Shown here in pieces: positions 18,209-27,592 of a stretch of 64,000 bases of DNA (position 1 is the first letter of the stretch; every line of letters starts with the position of its first letter). The translations under genes and the position numbers were made by a program. Location: contig NZ_JAUSZI010000002.1 of assembly GCF_030817415.1 (NCBI RefSeq), positions 1,736,001 to 1,800,000 of the forward strand. The letters are read 5' to 3'. The notes under the pieces were generated by a model. The model was not told the DNA's origin. It did no database searches and worked only from the letters and a program-made list of their open reading frames with translations. Source of the DNA: Streptomyces umbrinus. Lineage in GTDB: Bacteria > Actinomycetota > Actinomycetes > Streptomycetales > Streptomycetaceae.

Positions 18209-20272
18209 TCATGATTCCTCCTGGAACACCTTCACGTCCCACGCCCCGAGCGGGACCGCCTCGCCCGGCGCGTACGACGTCCCCGTGAGCGCGTCGCGTA
18301 CCGGCGTCGACAGCGTGACCTCCACCGGCTCCCACGACCAGTTGTGAAGGAACCGGACCCGGCGGCCGTCACGCGCGGTCGCCCTGGTCGACGTGACGCT
18401 CGGGTGGGCCGGACTCACGAGGTCCGCCGGGGCAGCCCAGCGGAGGAGGGCCCTGGCGAACTCCGGGTCGGGCACCGTGCCGACGTAGGTGACACGTCCC
18501 GCGCCATGTGCGTGGGTCGTGGCCGCGGGCCAGCGGCCGAAGTGCGGATGGTCGTACGTGGCCAGGGTGTCCGCTCCCCTGGGTCGCAGGCCGTCCACCC
18601 AGTGGAGGGCACGCGCCTCCCCGGACAGCTGAAGGGAATCCGTGCCGTGGACGGCGAGTCCGGTACTCAGATTGCTGAACTCGTCGTACGTGACTCCGGC
18701 GGCCTCGGCCAGCCGGGCGGGCTGTTCCTCCGTACGGGCCCGCGCCTCGTGGTCCGCGTACGCCGTGCGCGGGCCCAGGACCAGGTGGCCACCGGTCTCG
18801 GCGTAGGCGAGGAGGAGGTCGAGGGTGGCGTCGTCGGCCGCGTAGAAGGCGGGGACGACGAGTACCGGCGGCAGGTCGGTGTCGTCCAACTGGCCCGGGT
18901 GTACGAGCCTGCTCTGCAGCCCCGCGTCGAAGGCGCCGCGGTAGAAGGCGTCGAAGACGGTCTGGTACGAGCGCCGGTCGGGCCCTCCGTCGGGCGTGGC
19001 GAGTGAGGGCTGCGCCTGGAGTGCCCACTTGCTCGGGTTCGAGTAGAGGAACGCCACCTCGGCGTCCGGGGTGAGGGAGGACACGAGGTCACCCGCGGTC
19101 TCCAACTCGGCTCCCAGCGCGGCCAGTTCGCGGTACACACGGCCGGGTCGCCCGTTGTGCGGCAGCACTCCGCCCCAGTAGGTCTCGGTGCCGAAGTGCA
19201 GGGTGTGCCAGTGCCAGTACTCGATCATCGAGGCGCCCCTCGATATCAGCGCCCAGGCGGCCTGGCGCCACTGCCCGTCGTACGCGGGGCGGTTGTTCCA
19301 GGGGAAGCCGATGGCCTGCGCGTCGGTCTCGGTCACCAGGAAGGGTTCCTGGCGGGAGGCGTACATGCGGTCGGCGCTCTGGTACAGCGCCCAAGTGCCG
19401 TTGGTGGTCCAGCCCTGGTCCTGGCGGTTCCGGTCCGGCAGCGCAAGGGCGTCCTGCATCGTGTAGTAGGGGTTGCCCGCCGTGACGTCGAGCTTCCTGG
19501 TCAGCTCGTCGTCCTCGACCGTGGGCCGGTCGTAGGAGATGCAGGTCGTGACGAACTGGTCCGGCCGGGCGTACTCGCGCACGATGTCCGCCTGCCAGGC
19601 GATGAACTCGGTGGTGAGCCTCGCCTGGAAGCGCCGCCACGCGAGGTCGTACTGCGGCTGGGCGTTGCCGTCGGGGGTCCACAGGTCGGCCCAGGTGGAC
19701 AGCCGGTGCGACCAATAGACCAGTCCCCACTCGCGGTTGAGGGTCTCCACGTCGCCGTAGGTCTCGCGCAGATGGTCGGTGAAGCGCTGGAACACACCGT
19801 GGTTGTGGAAGAGTTCGAGGCCGGGTTCGTTGTCGACCTGGAAGCCGATCACCGCAGGGTGCGCAACATACCGGCCGACGACCTTGCGGATGATCCGCTC
19901 GGCGTGGAAGCGGAACGCCGGGTGTGTGTAGTCGACTTCCTGGCGGGCGCCCCAGGGAACGCGCTCGCCGGTGCGCCGCTCCGCCGCGATCTCCGGGTAC
20001 TGCCGGGCCAGCCACGGCGGCACGGCATAGGTGGGCGTCCCCAGAATGACGCCGATTCCCCGCTCCTCCGCCCCGTCCAGGACGGGCTGGAGCCAGTCAA
20101 GGTCGAAGCGGCCGTTCTCCGGCTCCCACGTCGACCAGACGGACTCGCCGACCCGGATCACTGTGAAGCGGGCCTCCGCCATCAGGTCGAGGTCGTCCTT
20201 GAGCCGCTCGTTCGGCTGGTACTCGTGATAGTAGGCGGCACCGAACAGAACCCGGCCGGGCAGCTCGAACAT
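18209..20272 (-). CDS. Beta-galactosidase, GH42 family
   Basis: A 687-residue cytoplasmic enzyme with the GH42 layout: TIM barrel (GRVLFGAAYYHEYQPNERLKDDLDLMAEARFTVIRVGESVW), trimerisation domain and C-terminal beta-sandwich. The acid/base Glu lies in FQVDNEPGLELFHNHG and the probable nucleophile Glu in FLVTETDAQAIGFPW. There is no signal peptide, so it should hydrolyse imported oligosaccharides. It is the last gene of the LacI-SBP-permease-permease operon and starts only 29 bases after the second permease. The substrate could be galacto-oligosaccharides or an alpha-L-arabinopyranoside, since GH42 includes both. Confidence 0.9.
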   Translation of the reverse strand: MFELPGRVLFGAAYYHEYQPNERLKDDLDLMAEARFTVIRVGESVWSTWEPENGRFDLDWLQPVLDGAEERGIGVILGTPTYAVPPWLARQYPEIAAERRTGERVPWGARQEVDYTHPAFRFHAERIIRKVVGRYVAHPAVIGFQVDNEPGLELFHNHGVFQRFTDHLRETYGDVETLNREWGLVYWSHRLSTWADLWTPDGNAQPQYDLAWRRFQARLTTEFIAWQADIVREYARPDQFVTTCISYDRPTVEDDELTRKLDVTAGNPYYTMQDALALPDRNRQDQGWTTNGTWALYQSADRMYASRQEPFLVTETDAQAIGFPWNNRPAYDGQWRQAAWALISRGASMIEYWHWHTLHFGTETYWGGVLPHNGRPGRVYRELAALGAELETAGDLVSSLTPDAEVAFLYSNPSKWALQAQPSLATPDGGPDRRSYQTVFDAFYRGAFDAGLQSRLVHPGQLDDTDLPPVLVVPAFYAADDATLDLLLAYAETGGHLVLGPRTAYADHEARARTEEQPARLAEAAGVTYDEFSNLSTGLAVHGTDSLQLSGEARALHWVDGLRPRGADTLATYDHPHFGRWPAATTHAHGAGRVTYVGTVPDPEFARALLRWAAPADLVSPAHPSVTSTRATARDGRRVRFLHNWSWEPVEVTLSTPVRDALTGTSYAPGEAVPLGAWDVKVFQEES

Positions 20273-20301
20273 GCTTCTCCTTTACGGGATGTGAGGGTGC
20301 A

Positions 20302-21183
20302 TCAGCCTTTGACGGCACCCGTGGAAAGGCCTTCGAGGAGCTGTTTGCGCAGCAGCACGAAGAGGGCGACGGCGGGCAGGACGGCCAGCACGGCACCGGC
20401 CATCACCAGGTCGTACTGCCGTTGCTCCGAGACGAAGAGCGTCTGCAGGCCCAGCGGCAGCGTGTACTGCGAGCTGTCGGAGACCAGGACCAGCGGCCAC
20501 AGGAAGCTGTTGTAGCTCTGCAGGAAGGTCCACACGGCGAGGGCGCCGAGCGAGGGCCGCAGGAGGGGCAGCACGATCCGCCGGAAGATGCCGAACTCGC
20601 TCGCGCCGTCGATACGGGCGGCCTCCAGGACCGAGTCGGGGACGGACTGCACGATGTACTGCTGCATCATGAAGATCCCGAACGCGGGCGCCACCCACGG
20701 CACGATCAGCGCGAACCACGGGCTGCCGAGCCCGGTCTTGACCAGGATCACGAACAGCGGCACGAGGATCACGGCGAACGGGATGGACAGCGAGCTGAAC
20801 ATCACGCCGAACAGCAGCCTCTTGCCCGCGAACCGGAACTTGGCGAAGCCGTAGCCGGCCAGGGCGCAGACGAAGACCGACACGACGGTGGCGACGACGG
20901 CGACCACCGTGCTCATCACGAACCATTGCGCGAAGGGCTGATCCTCGATGAGCGCCCGGTAGTTGTGCAGGGTGAAGGGATCAGGAAGCAGCTTCGGCGG
21001 GTACGCGAAGATGTCGCCGCGCGGCTTGAACGACCCGCTCAGTGCCCACACCAGCGGCGCCAGGAAGGCGAGCAGCAGCAGGACCAGCGTCAGGTAGAGC
21101 AGGCCGCGCCGGCTCCTCGCGCCCGCGGAGGAACGTACGGATGCATGTGTCGAGGTGCGTATGGGGGAAGTGGTCGCGCTCAT
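20302..21183 (-). CDS. Sugar ABC transporter permease (MalG type)
   Basis: A 293-residue inner-membrane permease of the carbohydrate uptake transporter-1 family. Six helices and the EAA loop EAARIDGASEFGIFRRIVLPLLRPS, which docks the ATPase, are visible. The ATG at 21181-21183 overlaps the stop of the partner permease as ATGA. No ATPase gene is in the operon; as usual in Streptomyces, a shared MsiK-type ATPase would energise it. Specificity is set by the binding protein at 22252-23592. Confidence 0.9.
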   Translation of the reverse strand: MSATTSPIRTSTHASVRSSAGARSRRGLLYLTLVLLLLAFLAPLVWALSGSFKPRGDIFAYPPKLLPDPFTLHNYRALIEDQPFAQWFVMSTVVAVVATVVSVFVCALAGYGFAKFRFAGKRLLFGVMFSSLSIPFAVILVPLFVILVKTGLGSPWFALIVPWVAPAFGIFMMQQYIVQSVPDSVLEAARIDGASEFGIFRRIVLPLLRPSLGALAVWTFLQSYNSFLWPLVLVSDSSQYTLPLGLQTLFVSEQRQYDLVMAGAVLAVLPAVALFVLLRKQLLEGLSTGAVKG

Positions 21184-22121
21184 GAGGTTGCCCTCCCGAT
21201 GCCGAACAGACGGTTGAAGAGCTGGCTGAGCCCGAAGACGAGGACGAACAGCACGACGGCCGCGGCGGCCGCGTACCCGAACTGCTGGCGCTGGAAGGCC
21301 GCCCGGTAGATGAACATCGTCACCGACAGGGTGCTTTCGGCCGGTCCGCCGCCGGTCAGCAGATACGGCTCCTCGAAGATCTGCGCGGCGCCGATGAAGG
21401 AGGTGACGACCACGAAGGCGGTCACCGGTTTCAGCGCCGGGAGCGTGACGGTGGTGAAGGTGCGGATGCGTCCGGCGCCGTCGAGGGCGGCCGCCTCGTA
21501 CAACTCCTTCGGTACGGCCTGGAGTCCGGCGAGGAAGAACACGGTGAGGTAGCCGGTCCAGCGCCACAGCATCACGAGCCCGATGCTCACCTTGGCCAGG
21601 TCCGGATCGCCGAGCCAGTCGACGCCTCCGGTGCCGAACAGGGCCCGCAGGACGGAGTTCAGCAGCCCGAACTGCCGGTCGAAGATCAGCCCGAAGATGA
21701 GCGCCACGATGATCGGCGAGACGACGATCGGCACGAAGTAGGCGGTGCGCCACAGGTCGCGAACCCGCAGGCCACGGGTGTTGAGTGCCTGCGCGATCAG
21801 CAGCGCGAGCGGCACGACGACGAAGACCGCGATCATCACGAAGACGCCCGTGTTGCCCAGGGCCCGGTGAAAGCTGACGTCGGTGGCGAGGAGACGGTAG
21901 TTGCGCAGCCCCACCCAGTGCGGAGTACCGAGACCCACCCACTCGGTGAGACTCAGCCAGAGCGACACCAGGACGGGCACCAGCATGAAGAGCACGTAGA
22001 GGACGTAGAAGGGGGCGATGAAGAGATAGGGGGCGCGGGACTGCTTGAGACGGGGAGCGGTCCGGTTGGCGTGCGCGCGTTCGCGGGTACTGCCGGCGGG
22101 GCCGGCGATGGCAGTGGTCAT
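21180..22121 (-). CDS. Sugar ABC transporter permease (MalF type)
   Basis: A 313-residue permease with an N-terminal cytoplasmic stretch, six helices and the EAA motif ELYEAAALDGAGRIRTFTTVTLPALKP. The ATG at 22121 (MTTAIAGPAG) has AGGAGAG upstream and is preferred to the ATG-less extension to 22148. It pairs with the MalG-type gene that follows it with a 4-base overlap. The gap to the binding-protein gene holds a dispersed repeat. Confidence 0.9.
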   Translation of the reverse strand: MTTAIAGPAGSTRERAHANRTAPRLKQSRAPYLFIAPFYVLYVLFMLVPVLVSLWLSLTEWVGLGTPHWVGLRNYRLLATDVSFHRALGNTGVFVMIAVFVVVPLALLIAQALNTRGLRVRDLWRTAYFVPIVVSPIIVALIFGLIFDRQFGLLNSVLRALFGTGGVDWLGDPDLAKVSIGLVMLWRWTGYLTVFFLAGLQAVPKELYEAAALDGAGRIRTFTTVTLPALKPVTAFVVVTSFIGAAQIFEEPYLLTGGGPAESTLSVTMFIYRAAFQRQQFGYAAAAAVVLFVLVFGLSQLFNRLFGIGRATS

Positions 22122-22178
22122 GGGCGGCTCTCCTGGCGTACGTGCCACACATCGGATGCGGTCCTGGGGCGCGCCCCG

Positions 22179-22208
22179 TCAGGGGCGCGGGGAACTGCGC
22201 GACCAGCC
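22179..22208 (+). repeat. Dispersed intergenic repeat, copy 2
   Basis: Identical over 30 bases to the minus strand of 5529-5558. It lies inside the sugar operon between the binding-protein stop and the first permease, and GGGGCGCGCCCC just upstream lets it fold into a hairpin. Confidence 0.85.
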
Positions 22209-22251
22209 ACGGAAGGCCCGCAGTCTTCCAACGGCGCCTGACCAAGCGGCG

Positions 22252-23592
22252 CTAGCGCCCGGCCTGGTCTCGGAACTCCTCCGCGGTCCGCCGCAACGCC
22301 TGCCGGGGACTGACGTCCCCGCGATAGGCCCGCAACAGATTCCCGGCGAGCACGTCGAAGAGAATCGACTGGTCGGGACTCGTGTGCTGCGGAGGCACAT
22401 CAGGAAGCAGGTCGCGGTAGAGACCGAACAACCGCTGACCACCACAGAAGTCGTCCTTGAGACCTCTGAGTTGCGGGTCCTCGAACACGGAACGCCGCGT
22501 GGGCAGATAGCCCGTCTCGATGAACCGCCGGACCTGACCCTCGTGCGTGAGCCAGGTGTTGAGGAGGAAGTCCGTGGCGGCCCGCGTGTTGGCCTTGTCC
22601 TTGATGACACCGAAGCCGGTGCCGCCGAGGGCCGCCGTCGTCCCGCCGCCCTCCGCGAACCGCGGCATCGCGCGGACCCGCCATTTCCCCTTCTGCTCGG
22701 GCACGTTGGGCACGAGACCGTAGCTCTTGTACCAGATGGCCATGGGCAGGCCGATGACCCTGCCCTGTTTCAGGGCGGTCTGCATCGCGGCGCCGTAGTA
22801 GTCGGAGATGTCGATGACGAAGCCGCTGCGCAGCCCCTTGCAGAGGAAGCCCAGTACCTCCTCGGCCTCGGCCGAGTCGAGCACCAGTTGCTGGTCGGCG
22901 TCGAAGAAGGCGCCGCCGCGCTGGTAGAGCAGCATCTGGAAGGACTGCACGATCTGTGCCGTGTCGCTGCCGTTGGTACTGACGACGCAGAGCGAGGCGT
23001 TGTGGTCCTTGTGCACGCGGGCGCCGAGTTCGGCGAACTCCTCCCAGGTCGGGGTGTCCTTGGCCAGCCCGTACTTCGTGAACAGGTCGTCGCGGTAGTA
23101 GTAGACGACCATGGGGGTGTCCGAGTCGAGGGCGTAGACCCGGCCGTCCTTGCTGTAGGGGGCGGTTCGGGCCGGCAGGAGGTCGTTCTTCAGGCCTGGC
23201 ACGGCCGCGATGTCGGGGGTGAAGTCGTGCAGCAGCCGCTCGGAGATGTCGCCGCGCAGCATGCGCGGGAAGCTGCCGATCTCGAAGCCGGCCATGTCCG
23301 GTGTGCCGCGTCCGGCGACGGCCTGGGCGAGCAGCTTGGTGACGATGTCGGCGGGTCCGGCGCGGGTGACGGTCAGGTGGTAGCGGAAGTCGGCGAGCCG
23401 GTCTGCTTCCGGGATGCCCTTGCGGAAGAAGGCCTCGTATCCCGGGTCGTGGGTCCACAGGGCGAGGTCCACGTCTCCCGAGGTGCGGGCGGTGGTGCTG
23501 TCACGGCCGCAGGCGGCGAGCGCGGTGGCCGTGCCCAGGCCTAGGGCACCACGCAGCAGGGTGCGGCGCGGCAGGGGCGGTGGGGTGTACAC
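22252..23592 (-). CDS. Extracellular sugar-binding lipoprotein of an ABC importer
   Basis: A 446-residue solute-binding protein. The signal PRRTLLRGALGLGTATALAACG has twin arginines and the lipobox LAAC, so it is probably Tat-exported and lipid-anchored. The body is family 1 extracellular binding protein (for example KDGRVYALDSDTPMVVYYYRDDLF and GLPMAIWYKSYGLVPNV). GTG at 23590-23592 has GAGGAG 6 bases upstream. It feeds the two permeases; the GH42 enzyme downstream indicates a beta-galactoside-type or similar oligosaccharide, which is inference. Confidence 0.88.
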   Translation of the reverse strand: MYTPPPLPRRTLLRGALGLGTATALAACGRDSTTARTSGDVDLALWTHDPGYEAFFRKGIPEADRLADFRYHLTVTRAGPADIVTKLLAQAVAGRGTPDMAGFEIGSFPRMLRGDISERLLHDFTPDIAAVPGLKNDLLPARTAPYSKDGRVYALDSDTPMVVYYYRDDLFTKYGLAKDTPTWEEFAELGARVHKDHNASLCVVSTNGSDTAQIVQSFQMLLYQRGGAFFDADQQLVLDSAEAEEVLGFLCKGLRSGFVIDISDYYGAAMQTALKQGRVIGLPMAIWYKSYGLVPNVPEQKGKWRVRAMPRFAEGGGTTAALGGTGFGVIKDKANTRAATDFLLNTWLTHEGQVRRFIETGYLPTRRSVFEDPQLRGLKDDFCGGQRLFGLYRDLLPDVPPQHTSPDQSILFDVLAGNLLRAYRGDVSPRQALRRTAEEFRDQAGR

Positions 23593-23758
23593 ACGTGACT
23601 CCTCACGTGGCGGCTACGGGGTGTGCGTGCGACGGACGTCCCGGTCCGGGCGCGCGCGGGCAGGGCGGATCCGGCCGACGGCGAGGTCGGCCGTCCCGCC
23701 GACGGTTCAGCGATTCGGCGGTTCAGGGGTTCGGGGGTTCAGGGGGGGTGGGGGTCGA

Positions 23759-24820
23759 TCAGAAGGCAGGCGGTGCGGTGGAGGAACGTACGGTCAACTC
23801 GACCGCGAGATCGACGGGTTCGGCCGGGTGGGAGTGGCCCTCGATCATGGCGACCAGGACGTCGACGGCGCGGGACGCGACGGCGGCGAAGTCCTGACGG
23901 ACGGTGGTCAGCGGCGGGGAGAGATAGGGCGCGGCGGGGATGTCGTCGAAGCCGACCACGCTCACGGCGGCGGGTACGGCACGTCCGGCCTCGGCGAAGG
24001 CACGAAGCGCGCCGAGGGCCATGTCGTCGTTGGCGGCGAACACCGCGGTCAGGTCGGGGAGTTGGGCCAGCGACCGCCCGGCCGCGTAGCCCGAGGCCGG
24101 GGTCCAGTCGCCGTCCGCGGGCAGCGGTGGTTCGGGGGCTCCGGCGTCGGCCAGCGCCTCGCGCCAGCCGCGGAGCCGGTCGCGGGCGGTCCACCAGTCC
24201 TGCGGGCCGGGGATGTGCCAGACCGTGCGGTGTCCGAGCCCGAGCAGGTGCTGTGTGGCGATCCGTGCGGCGGCGACTCCGTCGGCACGGACCACGGTGC
24301 TGGGCGCGTCGGCCAGGTGCACGCCCTCGCCCAGACTCACCACCGGTACGTCCGCGCTCAGTCGCAGGGGCGTGCCGTCGTCGATGGGCTCCGACAGGAC
24401 GATCCCGTCGACGCCCTGTTCCAGCAGGGATTCCACGGCTGCCGCGATTCCGGCGCCGCCCTGACCTTCCAGGGTGCTGGCCACGGCGAACGAGTAGCCC
24501 ACCCGGTGCATGGCCCGCTCCAGGTCGATGAGCTGGGTCGACGGACCGTAGAGCGCGCTGCCGAGCGAGACCACGCCGATCCGCCGGTACCTGCCCATCA
24601 GCAGGGCGCGGGCCGCGTTGTTCGGACGGTAGTCCAGTTCGCGGATGACGCCGAGCACGCGGTCGCGGACGTCGGCGCTGACGTGGGGTTCGCCGTTGAC
24701 GACGCGGGACACGGTCTTCTGGGAGACACCCGCGGCACGGGCGACCTCCATCATCCCGGGGCCGCGCCGGCGGCGTCCGGGACCACGGGGGGACGACGGC
24801 TCGGTGCCGGTGGTGGCCAT
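23759..24820 (-). CDS. LacI-family transcriptional repressor of the GH42/ABC operon
   Basis: A 353-residue regulator. The helix-turn-helix MMEVARAAGVSQKTVSRVVNGEPHVSADVRDRVLGVI is followed by the hinge LDYRPNNAARAL and a periplasmic-binding-protein-like effector domain ending VVGFDDIPAAPYLSPPLTTVRQDF. A GAGGAG site precedes the ATG. It is the first gene of its operon, 166 bases ahead of the binding-protein gene, and the palindromes at 24855-24913 in its own promoter are the likely operators. The inducer is probably the transported sugar. Confidence 0.9.
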   Translation of the reverse strand: MATTGTEPSSPRGPGRRRRGPGMMEVARAAGVSQKTVSRVVNGEPHVSADVRDRVLGVIRELDYRPNNAARALLMGRYRRIGVVSLGSALYGPSTQLIDLERAMHRVGYSFAVASTLEGQGGAGIAAAVESLLEQGVDGIVLSEPIDDGTPLRLSADVPVVSLGEGVHLADAPSTVVRADGVAAARIATQHLLGLGHRTVWHIPGPQDWWTARDRLRGWREALADAGAPEPPLPADGDWTPASGYAAGRSLAQLPDLTAVFAANDDMALGALRAFAEAGRAVPAAVSVVGFDDIPAAPYLSPPLTTVRQDFAAVASRAVDVLVAMIEGHSHPAEPVDLAVELTVRSSTAPPAF

Positions 24821-24854
24821 GGCCCTCCTCGTGCTCGTCCGGTGTTCATCGGCG

Positions 24855-24913
24855 TTGACTACGTAGTCAATCTCGCGCGTGATGATGCGAGGTTCGGGAT
24901 GACTGCGTAGTCA
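24855..24913. promoter_or_regulatory. Paired LacI operators upstream of the regulator
   Basis: TTGACTACGTAGTCAA at 24855-24870 is a perfect 16-base palindrome. A second copy, TGACTGCGTAGTCA at 24900-24913, differs by one base per half. The centres are 44 bases apart, about four helical turns, which suits cooperative binding. Both lie 35-95 bases before the LacI ATG. Confidence 0.75.
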
Positions 24914-24990
24914 GGCCAGTGTTCACAGCGCGGCCGCACGAGTCAATACTCCGTGCGGAACCAGTGCGGAGGGGGCCGGATTGACCGAGG

Positions 24991-25041
24991 CGGTGGAGCA
25001 ACTGGGGCGGTCGAGGAGCCGGGGCGGTGGAGGAGCCGGGG
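24991..25041. repeat. Three 17-bp tandem units
   Basis: Three consecutive copies with consensus CGGTGGAGGAGCCGGGG (the first copy is divergent) lie between the LacI promoter and the end of the MFS gene. No gene or other signal is seen there. Confidence 0.7.
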
Positions 25042-25084
25042 CGGGGCGCTCATGAACATGGCGTCCGGGCCCGGCCCTTCGTGG

Positions 25085-26410
25085 TCAGTGGATGGTGAGC
25101 AGTGTCTGCGGGGTGCCGCTGCGCGGCGCCTGCCTGGAGCCGCGCAGCGCGGCGATGCCGATGAAGACCATCGACGACAGGCCCGCGATCGCGAAGGCCG
25201 TGAAGCCCCAGTCGCCATTGCCCGCGGCGAGCAGCTGGCCGCCGAGCCACGGGCCGAACACGGCTCCGAAGCGGCCCATGCCGGAGGTCCAGCCGACGGC
25301 GGTGGCGCGGTTGTCGGGGGTCGAGCGGATCGAGACCGTCGCGTAGATCATGGTCTGGGCGCTGTTGAGGAACACGCCGGTGAGGAAGACCACCGTGAAG
25401 GTCACCGCGAGCGGCATGTGGACGCTGAGCAGGAAGACTCCGACGGCGGTCAGCGCGAACCAGATCGACGAGATGCGCGGCGCCCCGAACCGGTCGGCGG
25501 CCCGGCCCGCGACCAGCATGCCCACGATGCCGCCGAGGTTGAAGAGGACGACGAAGGTGAGCGCGGAGCCCAACTCGTAGCCCTCGCTGCGCATCAGGGT
25601 GGGCAGCCAGGTGGCGACGCCGTAGACGAGCAGGAGCCCGCCGAAGGAGGCCGGCCAGTACAGCAGGGTCTGGGTCCACTCGCCGCCGCGGAACAGGTTG
25701 ACGAGGGCGTTCCAGCGGTCGGCGGGGGCCTTCTTCCCTGCCGCGGCGGGCAGTTCGACCTCGAAGCGGCCGGCCAGCTCGCGGGCCTCCTCGGTACGGC
25801 CCTTGGCGACCAGGAAGCTCAGCGACTCAGGCATGAACCTGGCGAGCACCGGGACGAAGAGCAGCGGGACCACGCAGACCCAGAAGGCGGCACGCCAGCC
25901 GAAGGGCTCCACGATCCACAGGGCCACATAGGCGGAGAGGATGCCGCCGGCGTGGTGGGCGGTCATCAGCATGCCGATGGTGAGGGCGGTGCGGCCGCGC
26001 GGGGCGTAGTCGGAGACCATGCTGATCGCGGTGGGCAGCAGTCCGCCGAGACCGACTCCGGCGAGGGTGCGGCCGAGGCCGAAGACCGCGACGCTGCCCG
26101 ACATCGCGCACAGCCCGGAGGCGAGCGAGAAGAGCGTGACGCAGGCGACCATCAGCTTCTTGCGGCCGATGCGGTCGGCGACCGTCCCCGCGGTCAGTGC
26201 GCCGACCAGCATGCCGAAGGTCGCGTAGCTGCCCAGGTCACCGGCCTGGTCCGGAGTGATGCCGAGGGACTTCTCCGCCAGCATGTGCGGCAGCACCGAG
26301 CCGTAGATGAACATGTCGAGGCCGTCGAAGAGCACGGCCATCCAGCACAGACCGACGACCAGTGCCGCCAGTTTGCCGCCGCGGGCGGACAGGGCGAAGG
26401 AGGAGGACAT
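25085..26410 (-). CDS. MFS transporter, aromatic acid:H+ symporter-like
   Basis: A 441-residue, 12-helix major facilitator. MAVLFDGLDMFIYGSVLPHM has the helix-1 acidic residue and GLD motif of the AAHS family (PcaK/BenK), GTVADRIGRKKLMV is the loop 2-3 signature, and GLGLGGLLPTAISMVSDYAPRGRT-like sequence marks helix 5. The ATG at 26408-26410 follows GAGAGGAAA. It lies downstream of the gallate-type catabolic genes on the same strand but 222 bases from them, with its own promoter region that shares a motif with the GntR operator. Probable substrate: gallate, protocatechuate or a relative. Confidence 0.85.
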   Translation of the reverse strand: MSSSFALSARGGKLAALVVGLCWMAVLFDGLDMFIYGSVLPHMLAEKSLGITPDQAGDLGSYATFGMLVGALTAGTVADRIGRKKLMVACVTLFSLASGLCAMSGSVAVFGLGRTLAGVGLGGLLPTAISMVSDYAPRGRTALTIGMLMTAHHAGGILSAYVALWIVEPFGWRAAFWVCVVPLLFVPVLARFMPESLSFLVAKGRTEEARELAGRFEVELPAAAGKKAPADRWNALVNLFRGGEWTQTLLYWPASFGGLLLVYGVATWLPTLMRSEGYELGSALTFVVLFNLGGIVGMLVAGRAADRFGAPRISSIWFALTAVGVFLLSVHMPLAVTFTVVFLTGVFLNSAQTMIYATVSIRSTPDNRATAVGWTSGMGRFGAVFGPWLGGQLLAAGNGDWGFTAFAIAGLSSMVFIGIAALRGSRQAPRSGTPQTLLTIH

Positions 26411-26530
26411 CGTTGTTTCCTCTCGTCCAGGAGTCGTGTCCCTGGAGGGGATCGGGGAGGCGGGGAGCGTGCGGCGCGAGCGGTTCGTGCGGCTGACCCC
26501 GTGATGCGCATGACGCTGGAAATCCCCTTC

Positions 26531-26560
26531 GAAATTGTCAACCTTTTCGTAAACAATCAC
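26531..26560 (-). promoter_or_regulatory. MFS promoter region with GntR-operator-like motif
   Basis: The plus strand reads ATTGTCAAC within an AT-rich stretch ending AACAAT. The same ATTGTCAAC occurs inside the palindrome at 31033-31058. On the minus strand it contains TTGACA, a good -35 hexamer for the MFS gene. Confidence 0.5.
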
Positions 26561-26632
26561 AGAGGCAAGGCGGTCGCCGGGGCGGCACACGGCAGGGGTG
26601 TGCCGCCTCGGAAGCGAACGGGGACGCCGGTG

Positions 26633-27583
26633 TCAGCCGACCGGCGGCGTGCCGTGGGTGTGGAAGGACTCGATGGTCTTCAGACCCCAGGCCTGACCCT
26701 TCTTCCGCTCCTCCTCGGTCCACGTGATCAGCGGCCAGTCGGGCGCCAGGACGAGGCGGGTGAGCGGGTTGCACAGCTCGACGCGGTTGCCGCCGGGCTC
26801 GTAGACGTACAGGAAGAACGTCTGCTGGATGGCGTGCTTGTGCGGGCCCGTCTCGATGAACACACCGGTGTCCAGGGCGAGATCGGCCGCCCGCAGGATG
26901 TCCTCACGGGTGTCCGTGGCGAACGCGATGTGGTGCAGGCGTCCGTTGGAGCCGGTCCAGTCCTCGGTGTAGACGATGTCGTACGACTTGCTGCTGAAGG
27001 TCAGCCACTGGGCGGCGATCCTCCCGCTGTCGAGCCGGATCTGCTCGGTGGGCCGGGCGCCGAGCACCTCGTGGACGAAGCCTCCGTTGGGCTCGACATC
27101 GGCGGCGAGGAAGTTGACGTGGTCCAGGCGGCGTACGCCCACGCCGTGACCGGGCTTGGCCTGCGGCTGGTTCTTCAAGCCTGGCTTCAGCTCGTCCGGC
27201 GCCCGGTACCACTCGCTCTCCCAGTAGAGGGCGAGTTCATGGCCGTCCGGGTCCGTGGTGACGTACAGCGGGCCGATGCCCGGCTCGTCCTCGACCCAGC
27301 GGCCGGGGCGGCCGGCGTTCTCGGTCTCCTTGACCCGGCGCTGGAGGGCTTCCTCGCTGGAGGCGCGCAGGGCGGTGCGGCGGATCCCGGACGTGGCGTG
27401 GGCGGTCAGGGTCACGCTGTGGTGCTCGTAGTCGTCCCAGGTCCGCAGGTATACGGAGTCCCCGGAGCGGCCGTTCTCGGTCAGGCCGAGGTAGTCGGTG
27501 AAGAACCGGACGCTGGCGTCCAGGTCGGGGGTGAGCAGTTCGACGTGCCCGAGGTGGGCGATGTCGCCTAGCGGCGGGGCCAT
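26633..27583 (-). CDS. Type I (vicinal oxygen chelate) extradiol ring-cleavage dioxygenase
   Basis: A 316-residue protein of the catechol 2,3-dioxygenase superfamily with two betaalphabetabetabeta repeats (residues about 7-125 and 150-280). The Fe(II) triad is in place: His155 (RRLDHVNF), His218 (RLHHIAF) and Glu269 (NRVEL), at almost the same spacing as His153/His214/Glu265 of XylE. It follows the tautomerase gene with a 9-base gap, so it is part of the operon. With OMA-processing enzymes as neighbours its substrate is likely gallate or a related carboxylated catechol rather than catechol; that is inference. No clear alternative function. Confidence 0.85.
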   Translation of the reverse strand: MAPPLGDIAHLGHVELLTPDLDASVRFFTDYLGLTENGRSGDSVYLRTWDDYEHHSVTLTAHATSGIRRTALRASSEEALQRRVKETENAGRPGRWVEDEPGIGPLYVTTDPDGHELALYWESEWYRAPDELKPGLKNQPQAKPGHGVGVRRLDHVNFLAADVEPNGGFVHEVLGARPTEQIRLDSGRIAAQWLTFSSKSYDIVYTEDWTGSNGRLHHIAFATDTREDILRAADLALDTGVFIETGPHKHAIQQTFFLYVYEPGGNRVELCNPLTRLVLAPDWPLITWTEEERKKGQAWGLKTIESFHTHGTPPVG

Positions 27584-27592
27584 GAGGCCTCC

